A stretch of 64,000 bases of DNA from Novosphingobium percolationis. Its GTDB lineage: Bacteria; Pseudomonadota; Alphaproteobacteria; Sphingomonadales; Sphingomonadaceae. Every line of letters begins with the position of its first letter. Positions within the stretch are counted from its first letter, which is position 1. The notes beneath the pieces are model-generated. The model worked only from the letters and a program-made list of their open reading frames with translations. It had not been told where the DNA came from and did no database searches. Shown here piece by piece: positions 28,403-37,069 of this stretch. The stretch covers positions 558,001-622,000 of the forward strand of contig NZ_JAILYM010000001.1 of NCBI RefSeq assembly GCF_020179425.1, given 5' to 3'. A program made the translations under genes and the position numbers.

Positions 28403-28446
28403 GCGCAGGCCTTGCCAAGCTATGCGCGCTGCGGCAAGGGGAAGCC

Positions 28447-29130
28447 ATGGTTCCCTTTTCGTTCGCAGCTCAGGAATTGCGGCTGGGTGCAGCCTGCGCG
28501 CTCTACTGGGCCGAGGAGCAGGCGCTGCTGGTGGCCGACCTCCATCTCGAAAAGGCCAGCTTCTTCGCCCGCTTCGGCCAGATGCTGCCTCCTTACGACA
28601 GCCGCGAAACGCTGGGGCGCGTGGCAGGCGCGATTCGCACGACCGGCGCGCGGCGGGTGTTCTGCCTTGGCGACAATTTCCACGATGCCGAAGGCCCGGC
28701 GCGGCTGGAATCCCATGCGGCGGGCATGCTCGATGCGCTCACCCGCGCCACGGACTGGGTGTGGATCACCGGCAACCACGACGAAAAGGGCGGATCGGCG
28801 CCCGGCACCTACCTGTCCGAACTTGAAGTGTCCGGCCTGCTGCTGCGGCACGAAGCCTGCCCCGGCGAAACCCGGCCCGAACTTTCAGGCCATTTCCATC
28901 CCAAGCTGCGCATCACCGCTCGCGGCCGCCGCATCGCGCGCCCTTGCGCCGTGATGAGCGAGCGCAAGCTGATCCTGCCCGCCTTCGGCGCGCTCACCGG
29001 CGGGCTCGATGCGGGCGATCCAGCGATCCTCGCCGCGATGCACCCGGCAAGAAACATCGACGCGCTCGTGACTGCGGGAGAGCGCCTCGCGCGCTTCCCC
29101 CTGTTGCGCGAAGGCCAGCCTGCGTCTTGA
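28447..29130 (+). CDS. pdeM: Ligase-associated metallophosphoesterase (PdeM-type)
   Basis: A 227-residue calcineurin-like phosphoesterase. The metal-binding motifs appear in order: DLHLEKASFFARFG (D and H, about 31-44), GDNFHDAEG (about 75-83), GNHDEKG (about 105) and GHFHPK (about 142). This architecture, with FARFGQMLPPYDS after the first motif, is that of the ligase-associated DNA damage response endonuclease PdeM, usually found with an ATP-dependent ligase, a helicase (Lhr-like) and an exonuclease. None of those partners is in the window, so the role is inferred from family only. It is divergent from hemF. Confidence 0.85.
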   Translation: MVPFSFAAQELRLGAACALYWAEEQALLVADLHLEKASFFARFGQMLPPYDSRETLGRVAGAIRTTGARRVFCLGDNFHDAEGPARLESHAAGMLDALTRATDWVWITGNHDEKGGSAPGTYLSELEVSGLLLRHEACPGETRPELSGHFHPKLRITARGRRIARPCAVMSERKLILPAFGALTGGLDAGDPAILAAMHPARNIDALVTAGERLARFPLLREGQPAS

Positions 29131-29227
29131 ACCGGATGGACTTACGCACCATCTCGCAAGACAGGGTCTTTATCTGCTGCGCCATTGTGATATGAGCGCG
29201 CGCAAAGCCGTAACTTTCAGCAACTGC

Positions 29228-29243
29228 AGGAGCACACACAATA
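29228..29243 (+). promoter_or_regulatory. Ribosome site and probable AUA start codon of infC
   Basis: AGGAG at 29228-29232 is followed after eight bases by ATA at 29241, which is in frame with IF3 and followed by codons for APPPRRS before the first ATG. The first ATG itself (29265) has only CTCCCCGGCGCAGT before it, with no ribosome site. Non-AUG starts (AUU in E. coli) are the classical basis of IF3 autocontrol. Confidence 0.6.
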
Positions 29244-29264
29244 GCACCCCCTCCCCGGCGCAGT

Positions 29265-29783
29265 ATGGCGCCCCCCGTCAAGAGCGGGCCACGCTACAAC
29301 CAGATGATCAACGTGCCCAAGGTGCGCGTGATCGATGAAGCTGGCGAAAACCTGGGGGTGATGTACACCCGCGAGGCGATCGAACAGGCAGCCGAAGTCG
29401 GCCTCGACCTTGTAGAAGTCTCGCCCACGGCCGACCCGCCGGTGTGCAAGTTCCTCGATGTCGGCAAGTTCCGCTACGAGGCGCAGAAGAAGGCGAATCT
29501 CGCCCGCAAGAGCCAGAAGACGCAGGAGATCAAGGAGATCAAGATGCGTCCAAACATCGATGACCACGATTACGACACGAAGATGCGTAACGTCGTGAAG
29601 TTCATCGGCGAAGGCGACAAGGTCAAGGTGACGCTGCGCTTCCGTGGCCGCGAACTGTCCCATCAGCAGCTCGGCATGAACCTGCTGCGCAAGGTGCAGG
29701 ACGACGTGGCCGAGATCGCCAAGATCGAAGCCTTCCCCCGCATGGAAGGCCGCCAGATGCTGATGGTGCTCGCACCCAAGTAA
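29265..29783 (+). CDS. infC: Translation initiation factor IF-3
   Basis: IF3 binds the 30S subunit, checks the start codon and blocks early 50S joining. From the first ATG the protein is 172 residues. The N-domain begins [19 protein letters not shown]; the linker is Lys-rich ([22 protein letters not shown], cut here); and the C-domain has [17 protein letters not shown] and [13 protein letters not shown] at the end. The true start is probably the ATA eight codons upstream, which has an ideal AGGAG; the coordinates given use the ATG as the conservative choice. Neither rpmI nor rplT follows it here, unlike in many bacteria. A strong terminator lies just downstream. Confidence 0.93.
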   Translation: MAPPVKSGPRYNQMINVPKVRVIDEAGENLGVMYTREAIEQAAEVGLDLVEVSPTADPPVCKFLDVGKFRYEAQKKANLARKSQKTQEIKEIKMRPNIDDHDYDTKMRNVVKFIGEGDKVKVTLRFRGRELSHQQLGMNLLRKVQDDVAEIAKIEAFPRMEGRQMLMVLAPK

Positions 29784-29797
29784 GCATCGGCTTCGAC

Positions 29798-29850
29798 CGA
29801 CACAGAAAAAGGGGCGCCGGACTCGATCCGACGCCCCTTTTTCTGTGTCG
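29798..29850. terminator. Bidirectional intrinsic terminator between infC and the OMP gene
   Basis: A perfect 19-base-pair stem (CGACACAGAAAAAGGGGCG with its complement) encloses a 15-base loop. The A5/T5 runs inside the arms provide U-tracts in both directions, serving infC on the plus strand and the convergent barrel gene on the minus strand. Confidence 0.9.
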
Positions 29851-29889
29851 AGGCGGGAAGGCGCCACGGCCCCTCCCCGCCCATCAGCG

Positions 29890-30462
29890 TCAGAAGCGGA
29901 CGCCGACGCCAGCCAGAACCTGGTTGCGCGAGAAGCCGCCTTCGTAGTTCGAATAGCGATATTCGAGCGAGAGGTACGAACGCTGCATGATCGCCAGCTG
30001 GCCACCAACGCCGAAGCGCACGCCGTCGCCGTTTTCGCCGCCAAGGCCCTCACCGTTGTACTCGGCAGAAATTCGGGCGTTGGTGTAGCCGACCTTGGCG
30101 TAGAGGTTGAGGCGCGGATTGACCGCCGCCGTCACGCGGGCGCCGACATAGAGATCGCGGCCAGCCTTGACCTCGAGACGGTCCGTGCCGTCATCGAAAA
30201 CGACCTTGGTCGAAGCGCCGGTCACTTCGGCATCCACGCCGAACGCCACCGAGCCAGCGGTCGGAATGTCATAGCCGACGGCCAGGCCATAGGCGACGCC
30301 ATCCTTGTGCAGCGTCACGCCGCTGACCGGCTCGACCGAAATGCGGTCATAACCGACGACCGCTTCGGCGCGCGGGCCCGACGGGGCCGAAACGTCCTGC
30401 GCCATGGCGGGAGCAGCGATCGCCGAAGCAGCGAGCACCAGCGCGGTTGCGATATTCTTCAT
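29890..30462 (-). CDS. Small outer-membrane beta-barrel protein
   Basis: A 190-residue exported protein. A signal peptide ends AAPAMAQ (about residue 22). Amphipathic beta-strands then alternate (AEAVVGYDRISV, VAYGLAVGYDIP, LNLYAKVGYTNARISAEY, YLSLEYRYSNYE), and the chain ends in a C-terminal Phe (VLAGVGVRF), the recognition signal for the barrel assembly machine. It resembles the eight-stranded Opa/OmpX/porin-like barrel family. A perfect AGGAGG ribosome site lies five bases before the ATG, suggesting high expression. Function is unknown. Confidence 0.85.
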   Translation of the reverse strand: MKNIATALVLAASAIAAPAMAQDVSAPSGPRAEAVVGYDRISVEPVSGVTLHKDGVAYGLAVGYDIPTAGSVAFGVDAEVTGASTKVVFDDGTDRLEVKAGRDLYVGARVTAAVNPRLNLYAKVGYTNARISAEYNGEGLGGENGDGVRFGVGGQLAIMQRSYLSLEYRYSNYEGGFSRNQVLAGVGVRF

Positions 30463-30801
30463 GGGTCCTCCTTTTTCTCTTGGTATCCCAAGGAGGCGGG
30501 CCAATATGTTCGCAACCATTACGCGTAAATATTGATCGCATATTTTTCAGGCAAGTAGATCTATAATGTTGTAATATTGCAACTACCTAAATCCCGAAGA
30601 CCCCCGAAATACCGGGCTGGCTATCCCAGAGATAGCCGGTGTCAAGAAAAATACAGAAATTTCAAATACTGGCACATTTTTCCAGACAACGTTTGCCGCA
30701 TCATTGCTTCGTCAATGTCCCCGCGTGACGCGTGCGGGCCTTCCCCCCGGCTGGCGCGCCATGCTACGCGCCTGGCAGGATAAACGAGGGGTTTGGGGCT
30801 G
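30463..30801. other. AT-rich intergenic region with a near-palindrome and a hairpin
   Basis: A 339-base gap, visibly richer in A+T than its surroundings between about 30500 and 30720. It contains the near-palindrome GTTGTAATATTGCAAC (30568-30583, one mismatched pair) and a short hairpin GGCTATC-loop-GATAGCC near 30616-30635. It holds divergent promoters for the barrel gene and the DASS carrier. I see no supported gene in it. Confidence 0.5.
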
Positions 30802-32211
30802 ATGGATCTTCGCAAGCTGGCGTTGCTGGCCGGGCCTGCCGGTTTTGCGCTCACGCTGCTGCTCAGCCCGCCCGCCGGCATGGCCGCGACCGCCTGGGTC
30901 ACCGCCGGCCTCGTGTGGTGGATGGCGGTGTGGTGGATGAGCGAGGCGCTGCCGCTGTCGGCGACGGCCATGCTGCCCTTCATCATCCTGCCGCTGACCG
31001 GCGTTGCCGATGCCAACAAGACCGCGTCGGCCTATTATTCGCCGATCATGTTCCTGTTCGTGGGCGGCGCGTTCCTCGCGCTCGCGATCGAGCGCACCGG
31101 ACTGCACCGCCGCCTCGCGCTCGCCATGCTCCACCATGCGGGCTCCAGCCCGTTCCGCCTGCTGCTGGCGGTGATGGCCGCCACCGCCACCATCTCGACT
31201 ATGATCTCCAACACCTCGACCGCGCTGATCATGATGCCGATGGCGCTCGCCATCCTGTCATCTGGCGGGGTGCGCGAAGGCGAGACCACCGGCATGGCGG
31301 GCGCGCTGCCGATGGGCGTGGCCTTTGCTGCCACGATCGGCGGCTATGGCACGATCGTCGGCACGCCCACCAACGCCATCGCCGTCGCCCTGCTCGACCG
31401 CACGCTGGGGGTGAAGATCAGCTTCATCGAATGGTCGGCGTTCGGCCTGCCGGTGGTGCTGATCTCGGTGCCGCTGGCGGCGGTGATCATCGCGCGCGTC
31501 CATCGCCTGCACGAAGACCGCTTCGACCCCGCCCACGCGCGCGCCGCGATCGAACATTCGGTTGCCTGGACCACGCCCGAAAAGCGCCTGCTGCCCGTGT
31601 TCATCCTCGCCGTGCTGGCATGGGTCACCCAGCCGCTGACCGAGCCGCTGTTCCCCAAGGGCGGCCTCACCGACGGCACCATCGCCGCCATCGCCGGGTT
31701 GGTGCTGTTCGTGCTGCCCGATGGCACGGGCCGCCCGATGCTGGTGTGGAAGGAAGCCAATCGCGCGCCTTGGGACGTGGTGCTGATGTTCGGCGGCGGC
31801 CTCGCCATGGCCATGGGCATGAGCGAATCCGGTCTTGCCGACTGGATGGGCCAGGCCATGCTGCCGCTCGCCCATGTACCGCTGCCGATCGTGGCGCTGG
31901 TGCTGGTCGCCTTCGTCGTCTGCGTCACCGAGTTTGCCAGCAACATCGCGGCGGCCAGCGGCATCATGCCCGTCGTCGCGGCGCTGTGCGGCGCGTTGGG
32001 GGCAGACCCGATCCTACTCGCGCTGCCCGCCGCGCTCGCGGCCAGCTGGGGCTTCATGCTGCCGGCGGGCACCGGCCCCAACGCCCTCGCCTGGGCCACG
32101 GGCCACATCGCCATGCCGCGCGTGCTCAAGGCGGGGCTGCTGCTCGACCTTGTCGGGGCGGCGCTGATCGTCGGCGTGGTATGGGGCGTTGCCGGGCTGC
32201 TCCGCCTCTGA
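30802..32211 (+). CDS. DASS/SLC13-family anion:Na+ symporter
   Basis: A 469-residue inner-membrane carrier with about 11-12 hydrophobic segments. The paired SNT-type anion/sodium motifs of the family are present: ISNTSTALIMMPMALAI (about 135-151) and ASNIAAASGIMPVVAAL (about 375-391). The tail LPAGTGPNALAWATGHI is likewise diagnostic. Members import dicarboxylates, citrate or sulfate with Na+. Which anion cannot be told. A TTG three codons upstream is an alternative start; ATG with GAGGGG upstream is preferred. Confidence 0.9.
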   Translation: MDLRKLALLAGPAGFALTLLLSPPAGMAATAWVTAGLVWWMAVWWMSEALPLSATAMLPFIILPLTGVADANKTASAYYSPIMFLFVGGAFLALAIERTGLHRRLALAMLHHAGSSPFRLLLAVMAATATISTMISNTSTALIMMPMALAILSSGGVREGETTGMAGALPMGVAFAATIGGYGTIVGTPTNAIAVALLDRTLGVKISFIEWSAFGLPVVLISVPLAAVIIARVHRLHEDRFDPAHARAAIEHSVAWTTPEKRLLPVFILAVLAWVTQPLTEPLFPKGGLTDGTIAAIAGLVLFVLPDGTGRPMLVWKEANRAPWDVVLMFGGGLAMAMGMSESGLADWMGQAMLPLAHVPLPIVALVLVAFVVCVTEFASNIAAASGIMPVVAALCGALGADPILLALPAALAASWGFMLPAGTGPNALAWATGHIAMPRVLKAGLLLDLVGAALIVGVVWGVAGLLRL

Positions 32212-32323
32212 CGGAACGCCCGCGCGCCAGGGCCGTTCTTGTGAAGGCCGAAGCGCTGGCCAAGGCAACCTACACCGGTTACACCTGAAACCATTACAGG
32301 TTTCGCCAGAGGACGTCCCCCGC

Positions 32324-33607
32324 ATGACCGACCGCTCCAAGCCCGCCGATACCACCCTCGGCGGGCGCCAGCTCAAGCCTGCCACGCTGATGATGGGCCA
32401 CGGCTACGATCCGAAGCTGTCGGAAGGCTCGCTCAAGCCGCCGATCTTCCTCACCTCCACTTTCGCCTTCGAAAGCGCGGCGGCGGGCAAGCGCCACTTC
32501 GAAGGCATCACCGGCAAGCGCCCCGGCGGCGCCGACGGCCTCGTCTATGGCCGCTTCAACGGCCCCGATCAGGAAATCCTCGAAGACCGCCTCGCCATCT
32601 GGGACGGGGCAGAGGAAAGCCTCGTCTTTTCCAGCGGCATGTCGGCCATCGCCACGCTGCTGCTCTCGCGCTGCGACAAGGGCGACGTGGTGGTCCATTC
32701 CGGCCCGCTCTATGCCGCCACCGAAACCTTCATTGCCAAGGTGCTGGCCCGCTTCGGCGTGACGTATCTCGACTTTCCCGCCGGGGCAACGCGCGCCCAG
32801 ATTGAAGCAATGCTAGAACAGGGCAAGGCGCAAGCCGCGCAGAATGGCGGCAAGCTGGCGCTGATCTACCTCGAAAGCCCGGCCAACCCCACCAACGCGC
32901 TGGTCGATATCGAAGCCGTGGCGCAGGCGCGCGATGCCGTGATGGGGCAGGACGGTGCGCCCATCGCCATCGACAACACCTTCCTCGGGCCCCTGTGGCA
33001 GCAGCCGCTGCTCCACGGCGCGGACGTGGTGGTCTATTCCCTGACCAAGTACGTCGGCGGCCATTCCGATCTCGTCGCGGGTGGCCTTTCCGGCGCAAAG
33101 AAGTGGATGGACCCGATCCGCTCGCTTCGCAACGTCATGGGTACGATCCTCGATCCGCATTCGTCGTGGATGCTGCTGCGCAGCCTCGAAACGGTCGAAC
33201 TGCGCATGACCCGCGCGGGCGAAAACGCGGCGAAGGTCTGCGCCTTCCTCGCCGCACACCCCACGGTCGAAGGCCTCGGCTACCTCGGCATGATCAGCGA
33301 TCCGCGCCAGCGGGACATCTTCGATCGTCACTGCACCGGCGCGGGCTCCACCTTCTCGCTGTTCATCAAGGGCGGCGAGGCCGAGAGCTTCCGCTTTCTC
33401 GACGCGCTGCGGCTCGCCAAGCTGGCGGTCAGCCTCGGCGGCACCGAAACGCTCGCCAGCCACCCCGCCGCGATGACGCATCTCTCGGTACCCGATGAAC
33501 GCAAGGCGCTGCTCGGCATCACCGATAACCTCGTGCGCATCTCCATCGGCATCGAAGACCCCGACGACCTGATCGCCGACTTCGAACAGGCGCTCGACGC
33601 CGTGTAA
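32324..33607 (+). CDS. PLP-dependent Cys/Met-metabolism enzyme (cystathionine gamma-synthase family)
   Basis: A 427-residue fold-type I PLP enzyme of the gamma-family. YGRFNGPDQEILEDRLA (about 73-89) contains the cofactor-contact Tyr and Arg, SSGMSAIATLLL lies near 102, DNTFLGPLWQQPLLHGADVVVYS leads to the Schiff-base lysine in SLTKYVGGHSDL (near 240), and SLGGTETLASHPAAMTH is near the C-terminus. This set fits cystathionine gamma-synthase, gamma-lyase, methionine gamma-lyase or O-acylhomoserine sulfhydrylase; they cannot be separated by eye. It is slightly longer than the typical 390-400 residues because of a 25-residue lead and an insert. It stands alone, with AGAGGA upstream. Confidence 0.88.
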   Translation: MTDRSKPADTTLGGRQLKPATLMMGHGYDPKLSEGSLKPPIFLTSTFAFESAAAGKRHFEGITGKRPGGADGLVYGRFNGPDQEILEDRLAIWDGAEESLVFSSGMSAIATLLLSRCDKGDVVVHSGPLYAATETFIAKVLARFGVTYLDFPAGATRAQIEAMLEQGKAQAAQNGGKLALIYLESPANPTNALVDIEAVAQARDAVMGQDGAPIAIDNTFLGPLWQQPLLHGADVVVYSLTKYVGGHSDLVAGGLSGAKKWMDPIRSLRNVMGTILDPHSSWMLLRSLETVELRMTRAGENAAKVCAFLAAHPTVEGLGYLGMISDPRQRDIFDRHCTGAGSTFSLFIKGGEAESFRFLDALRLAKLAVSLGGTETLASHPAAMTHLSVPDERKALLGITDNLVRISIGIEDPDDLIADFEQALDAV

Positions 33608-33612
33608 ACCAG

Positions 33613-33711
33613 CCCCCACCCGCAAGCGGGAGGGGCAGCGAGACTTGCGCCTCCGCAGAAGGCGTTAGTCGCAGCGGGTGGGCCCTTGGAGCCCCCACCC
33701 AAATCTGCCAA
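33613..33711. repeat. Intergenic hairpin repeat, copy 1
   Basis: CCCGCAAGCGGG with flanking CCCCAC / AGGGGCAGCG is followed by a second pairing segment, GGGTGGG with CCCCACCC. The CCCGCAAGCGGGAGGGGC core recurs between the GH42 and PEP-carboxylase-like genes in this window. Such short GC-rich palindromes are common between genes in sphingomonads and may act as transcription terminators or mRNA-stabilising ends. Confidence 0.65.
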
Positions 33712-33723
33712 AAGCACCCTCGA

Positions 33724-34830
33724 ATGGACAGGAACGGGGAAACATCGGCGCTTTCGCAGGGCGCGAATTCCGTGCTCGGCTCGCCGCTGCGGCTGCTGTC
33801 GGGCACGGTGATCTATGTCGCCGCGCTGTTCTGCGTCTCCACCATGGGCTACGTCCGCGCAGGCTGGCCGCTGGGCGATGCCGCTTACATGGTGCTGCTG
33901 ACGATCTTCTCGGTCGGCTATGGCGAAGTCCGCCCGATCGACACCACCTTCCTGCGCGTCTGGACGACCGTGACCATCGTGCTCGGCTGCACCGGCATGA
34001 TCGTGCTGACTGGCGCGCTGGTGCAGGTCTTCACCCTTTTCCAGTTCCGCCGCCTGCTGGAGCTTGATCGCATGGAAACCGAAATCGAAAAGCTCAACCA
34101 CCACACCATCGTGTGCGGCTATGGCCGGATCGGCGTGCAACTGGCCAAAGCGCTCGCCGAAGCGCGCGCGCCTTTCCTGATCCTCGAACGCAGCCCGACC
34201 AAGGCCGAGGAGGCGCGCGCGCACGGCTACCTGACGCTGGTGGGCGAAGCCACGCAGGAAGAGACGCTCAAGGCCGCCGGGATCGAGCGCGCCCGCGTCC
34301 TCGCCTCGGTGCTGCCCGATGATGCCGCCAACGTGTTCATCACGCTCTCGGCCCGCAACCTCAACCCGCGTGTCCAGATCATCGCGCGCGGCGAAGCGCC
34401 CAGCACTGAAAGCAAGCTGTTCCATGCCGGCGCGGACAAGGTGGTGCTGCCCACCCACATCGGCGCGGAACGCATCACCGAACTGATCCTCTACCCCGCC
34501 ACCGACGCCATGGCCGATGGCGCGCACATGGGCGTGGTGAAGCGCAACCTCCACGACTTCGGTCTCGATCTCGAAGTGGTCCGCGCCGCCGACAAGGGCG
34601 CGCTGACCGGCGAGACCGTGGGCGAGGCCGAACGGCGCGGCAATGGCGCGTTCTTCGTCGTCCGCATCGAGCGCACCAATGGCCAGTCGATCGAGCATCC
34701 GGGCGAGGACGTGCGCATTGAACCGGGCGATCAGGTCATGCTCGTGGTGCGCGGCAGCCGCCTTTCGGCAGGCGCGATCTTTTCCGAACCAGCGCGGCCG
34801 GTGAAGCAGGGGCGCAGCTGGATCGGCTGA
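33724..34830 (+). CDS. K+ channel with RCK (TrkA-N/TrkA-C) gate
   Basis: A 368-residue two-helix pore protein. TM1 covers about residues 24-46; the pore loop carries TIFSVGYGEVRP, in which SVGYGE stands for the K+ filter TVGYGD; TM2 is VTIVLGCTGMIVLTGALVQ. After the membrane part, a Rossmann RCK domain begins IVCGYGRIGVQLAKAL (about 132-147), with ILER binding the ribose, and a TrkA-C domain fills the last 90 residues (GETVGEAERRGNGAFFVVRI). The build is like MthK/Kch-type ligand-gated channels. The filter has Asp to Glu and Thr to Ser changes, which are tolerated in some family members. It stands alone. Confidence 0.9.
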   Translation: MDRNGETSALSQGANSVLGSPLRLLSGTVIYVAALFCVSTMGYVRAGWPLGDAAYMVLLTIFSVGYGEVRPIDTTFLRVWTTVTIVLGCTGMIVLTGALVQVFTLFQFRRLLELDRMETEIEKLNHHTIVCGYGRIGVQLAKALAEARAPFLILERSPTKAEEARAHGYLTLVGEATQEETLKAAGIERARVLASVLPDDAANVFITLSARNLNPRVQIIARGEAPSTESKLFHAGADKVVLPTHIGAERITELILYPATDAMADGAHMGVVKRNLHDFGLDLEVVRAADKGALTGETVGEAERRGNGAFFVVRIERTNGQSIEHPGEDVRIEPGDQVMLVVRGSRLSAGAIFSEPARPVKQGRSWIG

Positions 34831-34895
34831 TTACTCCGACATTTCGCTTGCATCCCCCGCCCCCTTGCGCAACCTGTGACAGCGCAAGACAGACC

Positions 34896-36989
34896 ATGGG
34901 GATCAAGAGGATGAAGGCCGTTCGCACTCTTTCGGCAATCGCCGCGTTGCTGGCGGGCACCGCCGCGCACGCCGCCCCGGCGCTGCCCGACACCATTCTG
35001 TTCGGCGCAGCCTACTACGACGAATACACCCCCTCGCCCCGCGCCGAACAGGACGCAGCGATGATGAAGGCGGCAGGGGTAACCGTCGTTCGCATCGCCG
35101 AAAGCACCTGGTCCACACTGGAGCCGGAACCCGGCAAGTTCGATTTTACCAGCATCGACCGCACGCTGGCCGCAATGCACCGCAACGGGATCAAGGTGAT
35201 CGTCGGCACGCCGACCTACGCCCTGCCCACCTGGCTGGCCAAGGCCCACCCCAACGTCCTGGTCGTCCGCAAGGATGGCCCCGCGCGCTACGGCCCGCGC
35301 CAGAACATGGACATTACCGACCCCGATTTCCGCGCCGCAGCCGAACGCGTGATCGTGGCGCTGATCGACCACGTGCGCGATCACCCCGCCGTCATCGGCT
35401 ACCAGCTCGACAACGAGACCAAGGCCTATGGCGTGGCCTCGCCGCGCGTGCAGGCCGCCTTCCAGCAATCCCTGCGCCAGCGCTTCGGCAGCACCGATGC
35501 GCTGAACAAGGCGTTCGGGCTCGATTACTGGTCGAACCGCATCAACCGCTGGGAGGATTTCCCCGACGTCACAGGCACGATCAACGCCAGCCTGGGCAAC
35601 GCCTTTGCCGCATACCAGCGCGGGCTCGTGACCGAATACCTCGGCTGGCAGGCGGGCCTCGTCCGCGCCCACGCGAAACCCTCGCAGTTCCTGACGCAGA
35701 ACTTCGATCTCGAATGGCGTGGCCACTCCTACGGCGTCCAGCCGGATGTGAACCACTGGCAGGCGGGCAAGGCGCTCGATGTCGCGGGTGTCGACATCTA
35801 CCACCCGACGCAATCCGCGCTGAGCGGCGCGGAAATCGCTTTCGGTGGCGATCTCGCCCGCTCGATCAGGGGCGGTCAGAACTACCTCGTTATCGAAACG
35901 CAGGCGCAGGGCTTCCCGCAATGGACGCCCTACCCCGGCCAGTTGCGCCTCCAGGCCTACAGCCACCTCGCCAGCGGGGCTAACATGATCGCCTACTGGC
36001 ACTGGGCCAGCACCAGCGCCGGGCTGGAAACCTACTGGAAGGGCCTGCTCTCGCAGGACTACGCGCCGAACCCGGTTCTGGCCGAAGCCGCCACCATCGG
36101 CGCGGACCTGAAGCGCCTCGGCAAGCGGCTGGTGAACCTCAAGAAGGACAACCAGGTCGCGCTCTATGTCAGCAATACGGCGCTGACGGGCATGGATTCC
36201 TTCGCCTTCGTCACCGGCGACAAGCTCAAGTACAACGATGTGGTGCGCCGCCTGTATGACGCGCTCTACCGCCAGAACATCGAGGCCGACATCGTCTCGC
36301 CCGATGGCGCGGCAGACCTGTCGCGCTACAAGCTGGTGATCGTCCCCGCGCTCTACGCCGCCAGCGATGCCGAGCTCGCCAAGCTCAACGCCTATGCCAA
36401 GGCGGGCGGCCACGTGCTCACCACCTTCAAGAGCGGCTTTGCGGACGAGAACACCCGCGTCCGCGCCAGCGCCCAGCCGGGCGGTCTGTCGCAAGCGGCG
36501 GGCGTCACCTACAGCCAGTTCACCGTGCCGCAGGGCGTCACGCTCGCGGGCGATCCCTACAAGGCGAGCGCGGCCAACGCCGTCACCGAATGGCAGGAAC
36601 TGCTCCAACCCACCACCGCCAGCGTGCTGGCCCGCTATGAGGGCGGCGGCTGGCCGGGCACGCCAGCGCTCACCCGCAACGCCTTCGGCAAGGGCGAAGT
36701 CGAATACATGGGCTTCCTGCCCACGCCCGATCTGGCCGAAAAGATCCTCGCCGAAGCCAGCGACCGCGCCGGGGTGCAGCACCCTGCCCTGCACTGGCCG
36801 CTGATCCAACGTTCGGGCACGCTCACCGACGGCAAGCGCGTCCACTACATCCTGAACTATTCCGCCACCCCGACCGGCGCCCCGCTCGCGCTGCCCAAGG
36901 CGCACGACCTGCTCACCGGCAAGGCGATCGCAGCAGGCGGCACGCTCGACCTCGCCGCATGGGGCGTGGCCGTATTGGCCGAGGACTGA
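34896..36989 (+). CDS. Exported GH42 beta-galactosidase-like glycosidase
   Basis: A 697-residue secreted glycoside hydrolase of family 42. A signal peptide (MGIKRMKAVRTLSAIAALLAG, ending ...AHAA) implies action in the periplasm or outside, unlike cytosolic LacZ. The TIM barrel starts at FGAAYYDEYTPSPR, with TVVRIAESTW and TPTYALPTWL. The acid/base Glu is in GYQLDNETKAYG (about 175) and the nucleophile Glu in YLVIETQAQGFPQW (about 335). A trimerisation-type domain and a small C-terminal beta domain follow. Two starts (GIKR or KAV) are possible; the ATG used gives a better signal n-region. It may release galactose or arabinose from plant glycans; the substrate is inferred. Confidence 0.9.
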   Translation: MGIKRMKAVRTLSAIAALLAGTAAHAAPALPDTILFGAAYYDEYTPSPRAEQDAAMMKAAGVTVVRIAESTWSTLEPEPGKFDFTSIDRTLAAMHRNGIKVIVGTPTYALPTWLAKAHPNVLVVRKDGPARYGPRQNMDITDPDFRAAAERVIVALIDHVRDHPAVIGYQLDNETKAYGVASPRVQAAFQQSLRQRFGSTDALNKAFGLDYWSNRINRWEDFPDVTGTINASLGNAFAAYQRGLVTEYLGWQAGLVRAHAKPSQFLTQNFDLEWRGHSYGVQPDVNHWQAGKALDVAGVDIYHPTQSALSGAEIAFGGDLARSIRGGQNYLVIETQAQGFPQWTPYPGQLRLQAYSHLASGANMIAYWHWASTSAGLETYWKGLLSQDYAPNPVLAEAATIGADLKRLGKRLVNLKKDNQVALYVSNTALTGMDSFAFVTGDKLKYNDVVRRLYDALYRQNIEADIVSPDGAADLSRYKLVIVPALYAASDAELAKLNAYAKAGGHVLTTFKSGFADENTRVRASAQPGGLSQAAGVTYSQFTVPQGVTLAGDPYKASAANAVTEWQELLQPTTASVLARYEGGGWPGTPALTRNAFGKGEVEYMGFLPTPDLAEKILAEASDRAGVQHPALHWPLIQRSGTLTDGKRVHYILNYSATPTGAPLALPKAHDLLTGKAIAAGGTLDLAAWGVAVLAED

Positions 36990-37002
36990 GGCACAATCCT
37001 CT

Positions 37003-37020
37003 CCTCCCGCAAGCGGGAGG
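37003..37020. repeat. Intergenic hairpin repeat, copy 2
   Basis: CCTCCCGC and GCGGGAGG arms around AA, between the convergent stops of the GH42 and PEP-carboxylase-like genes. Sixteen bases of core are shared with the copy before the K+ channel gene. It probably ends transcription or protects mRNA in both directions; there is no T-run. Confidence 0.65.
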
Positions 37021-37069
37021 GGCCGGGGGTGGGCCGCGCCAACACGCCACACCCGCGCCAAAGCGCCCC

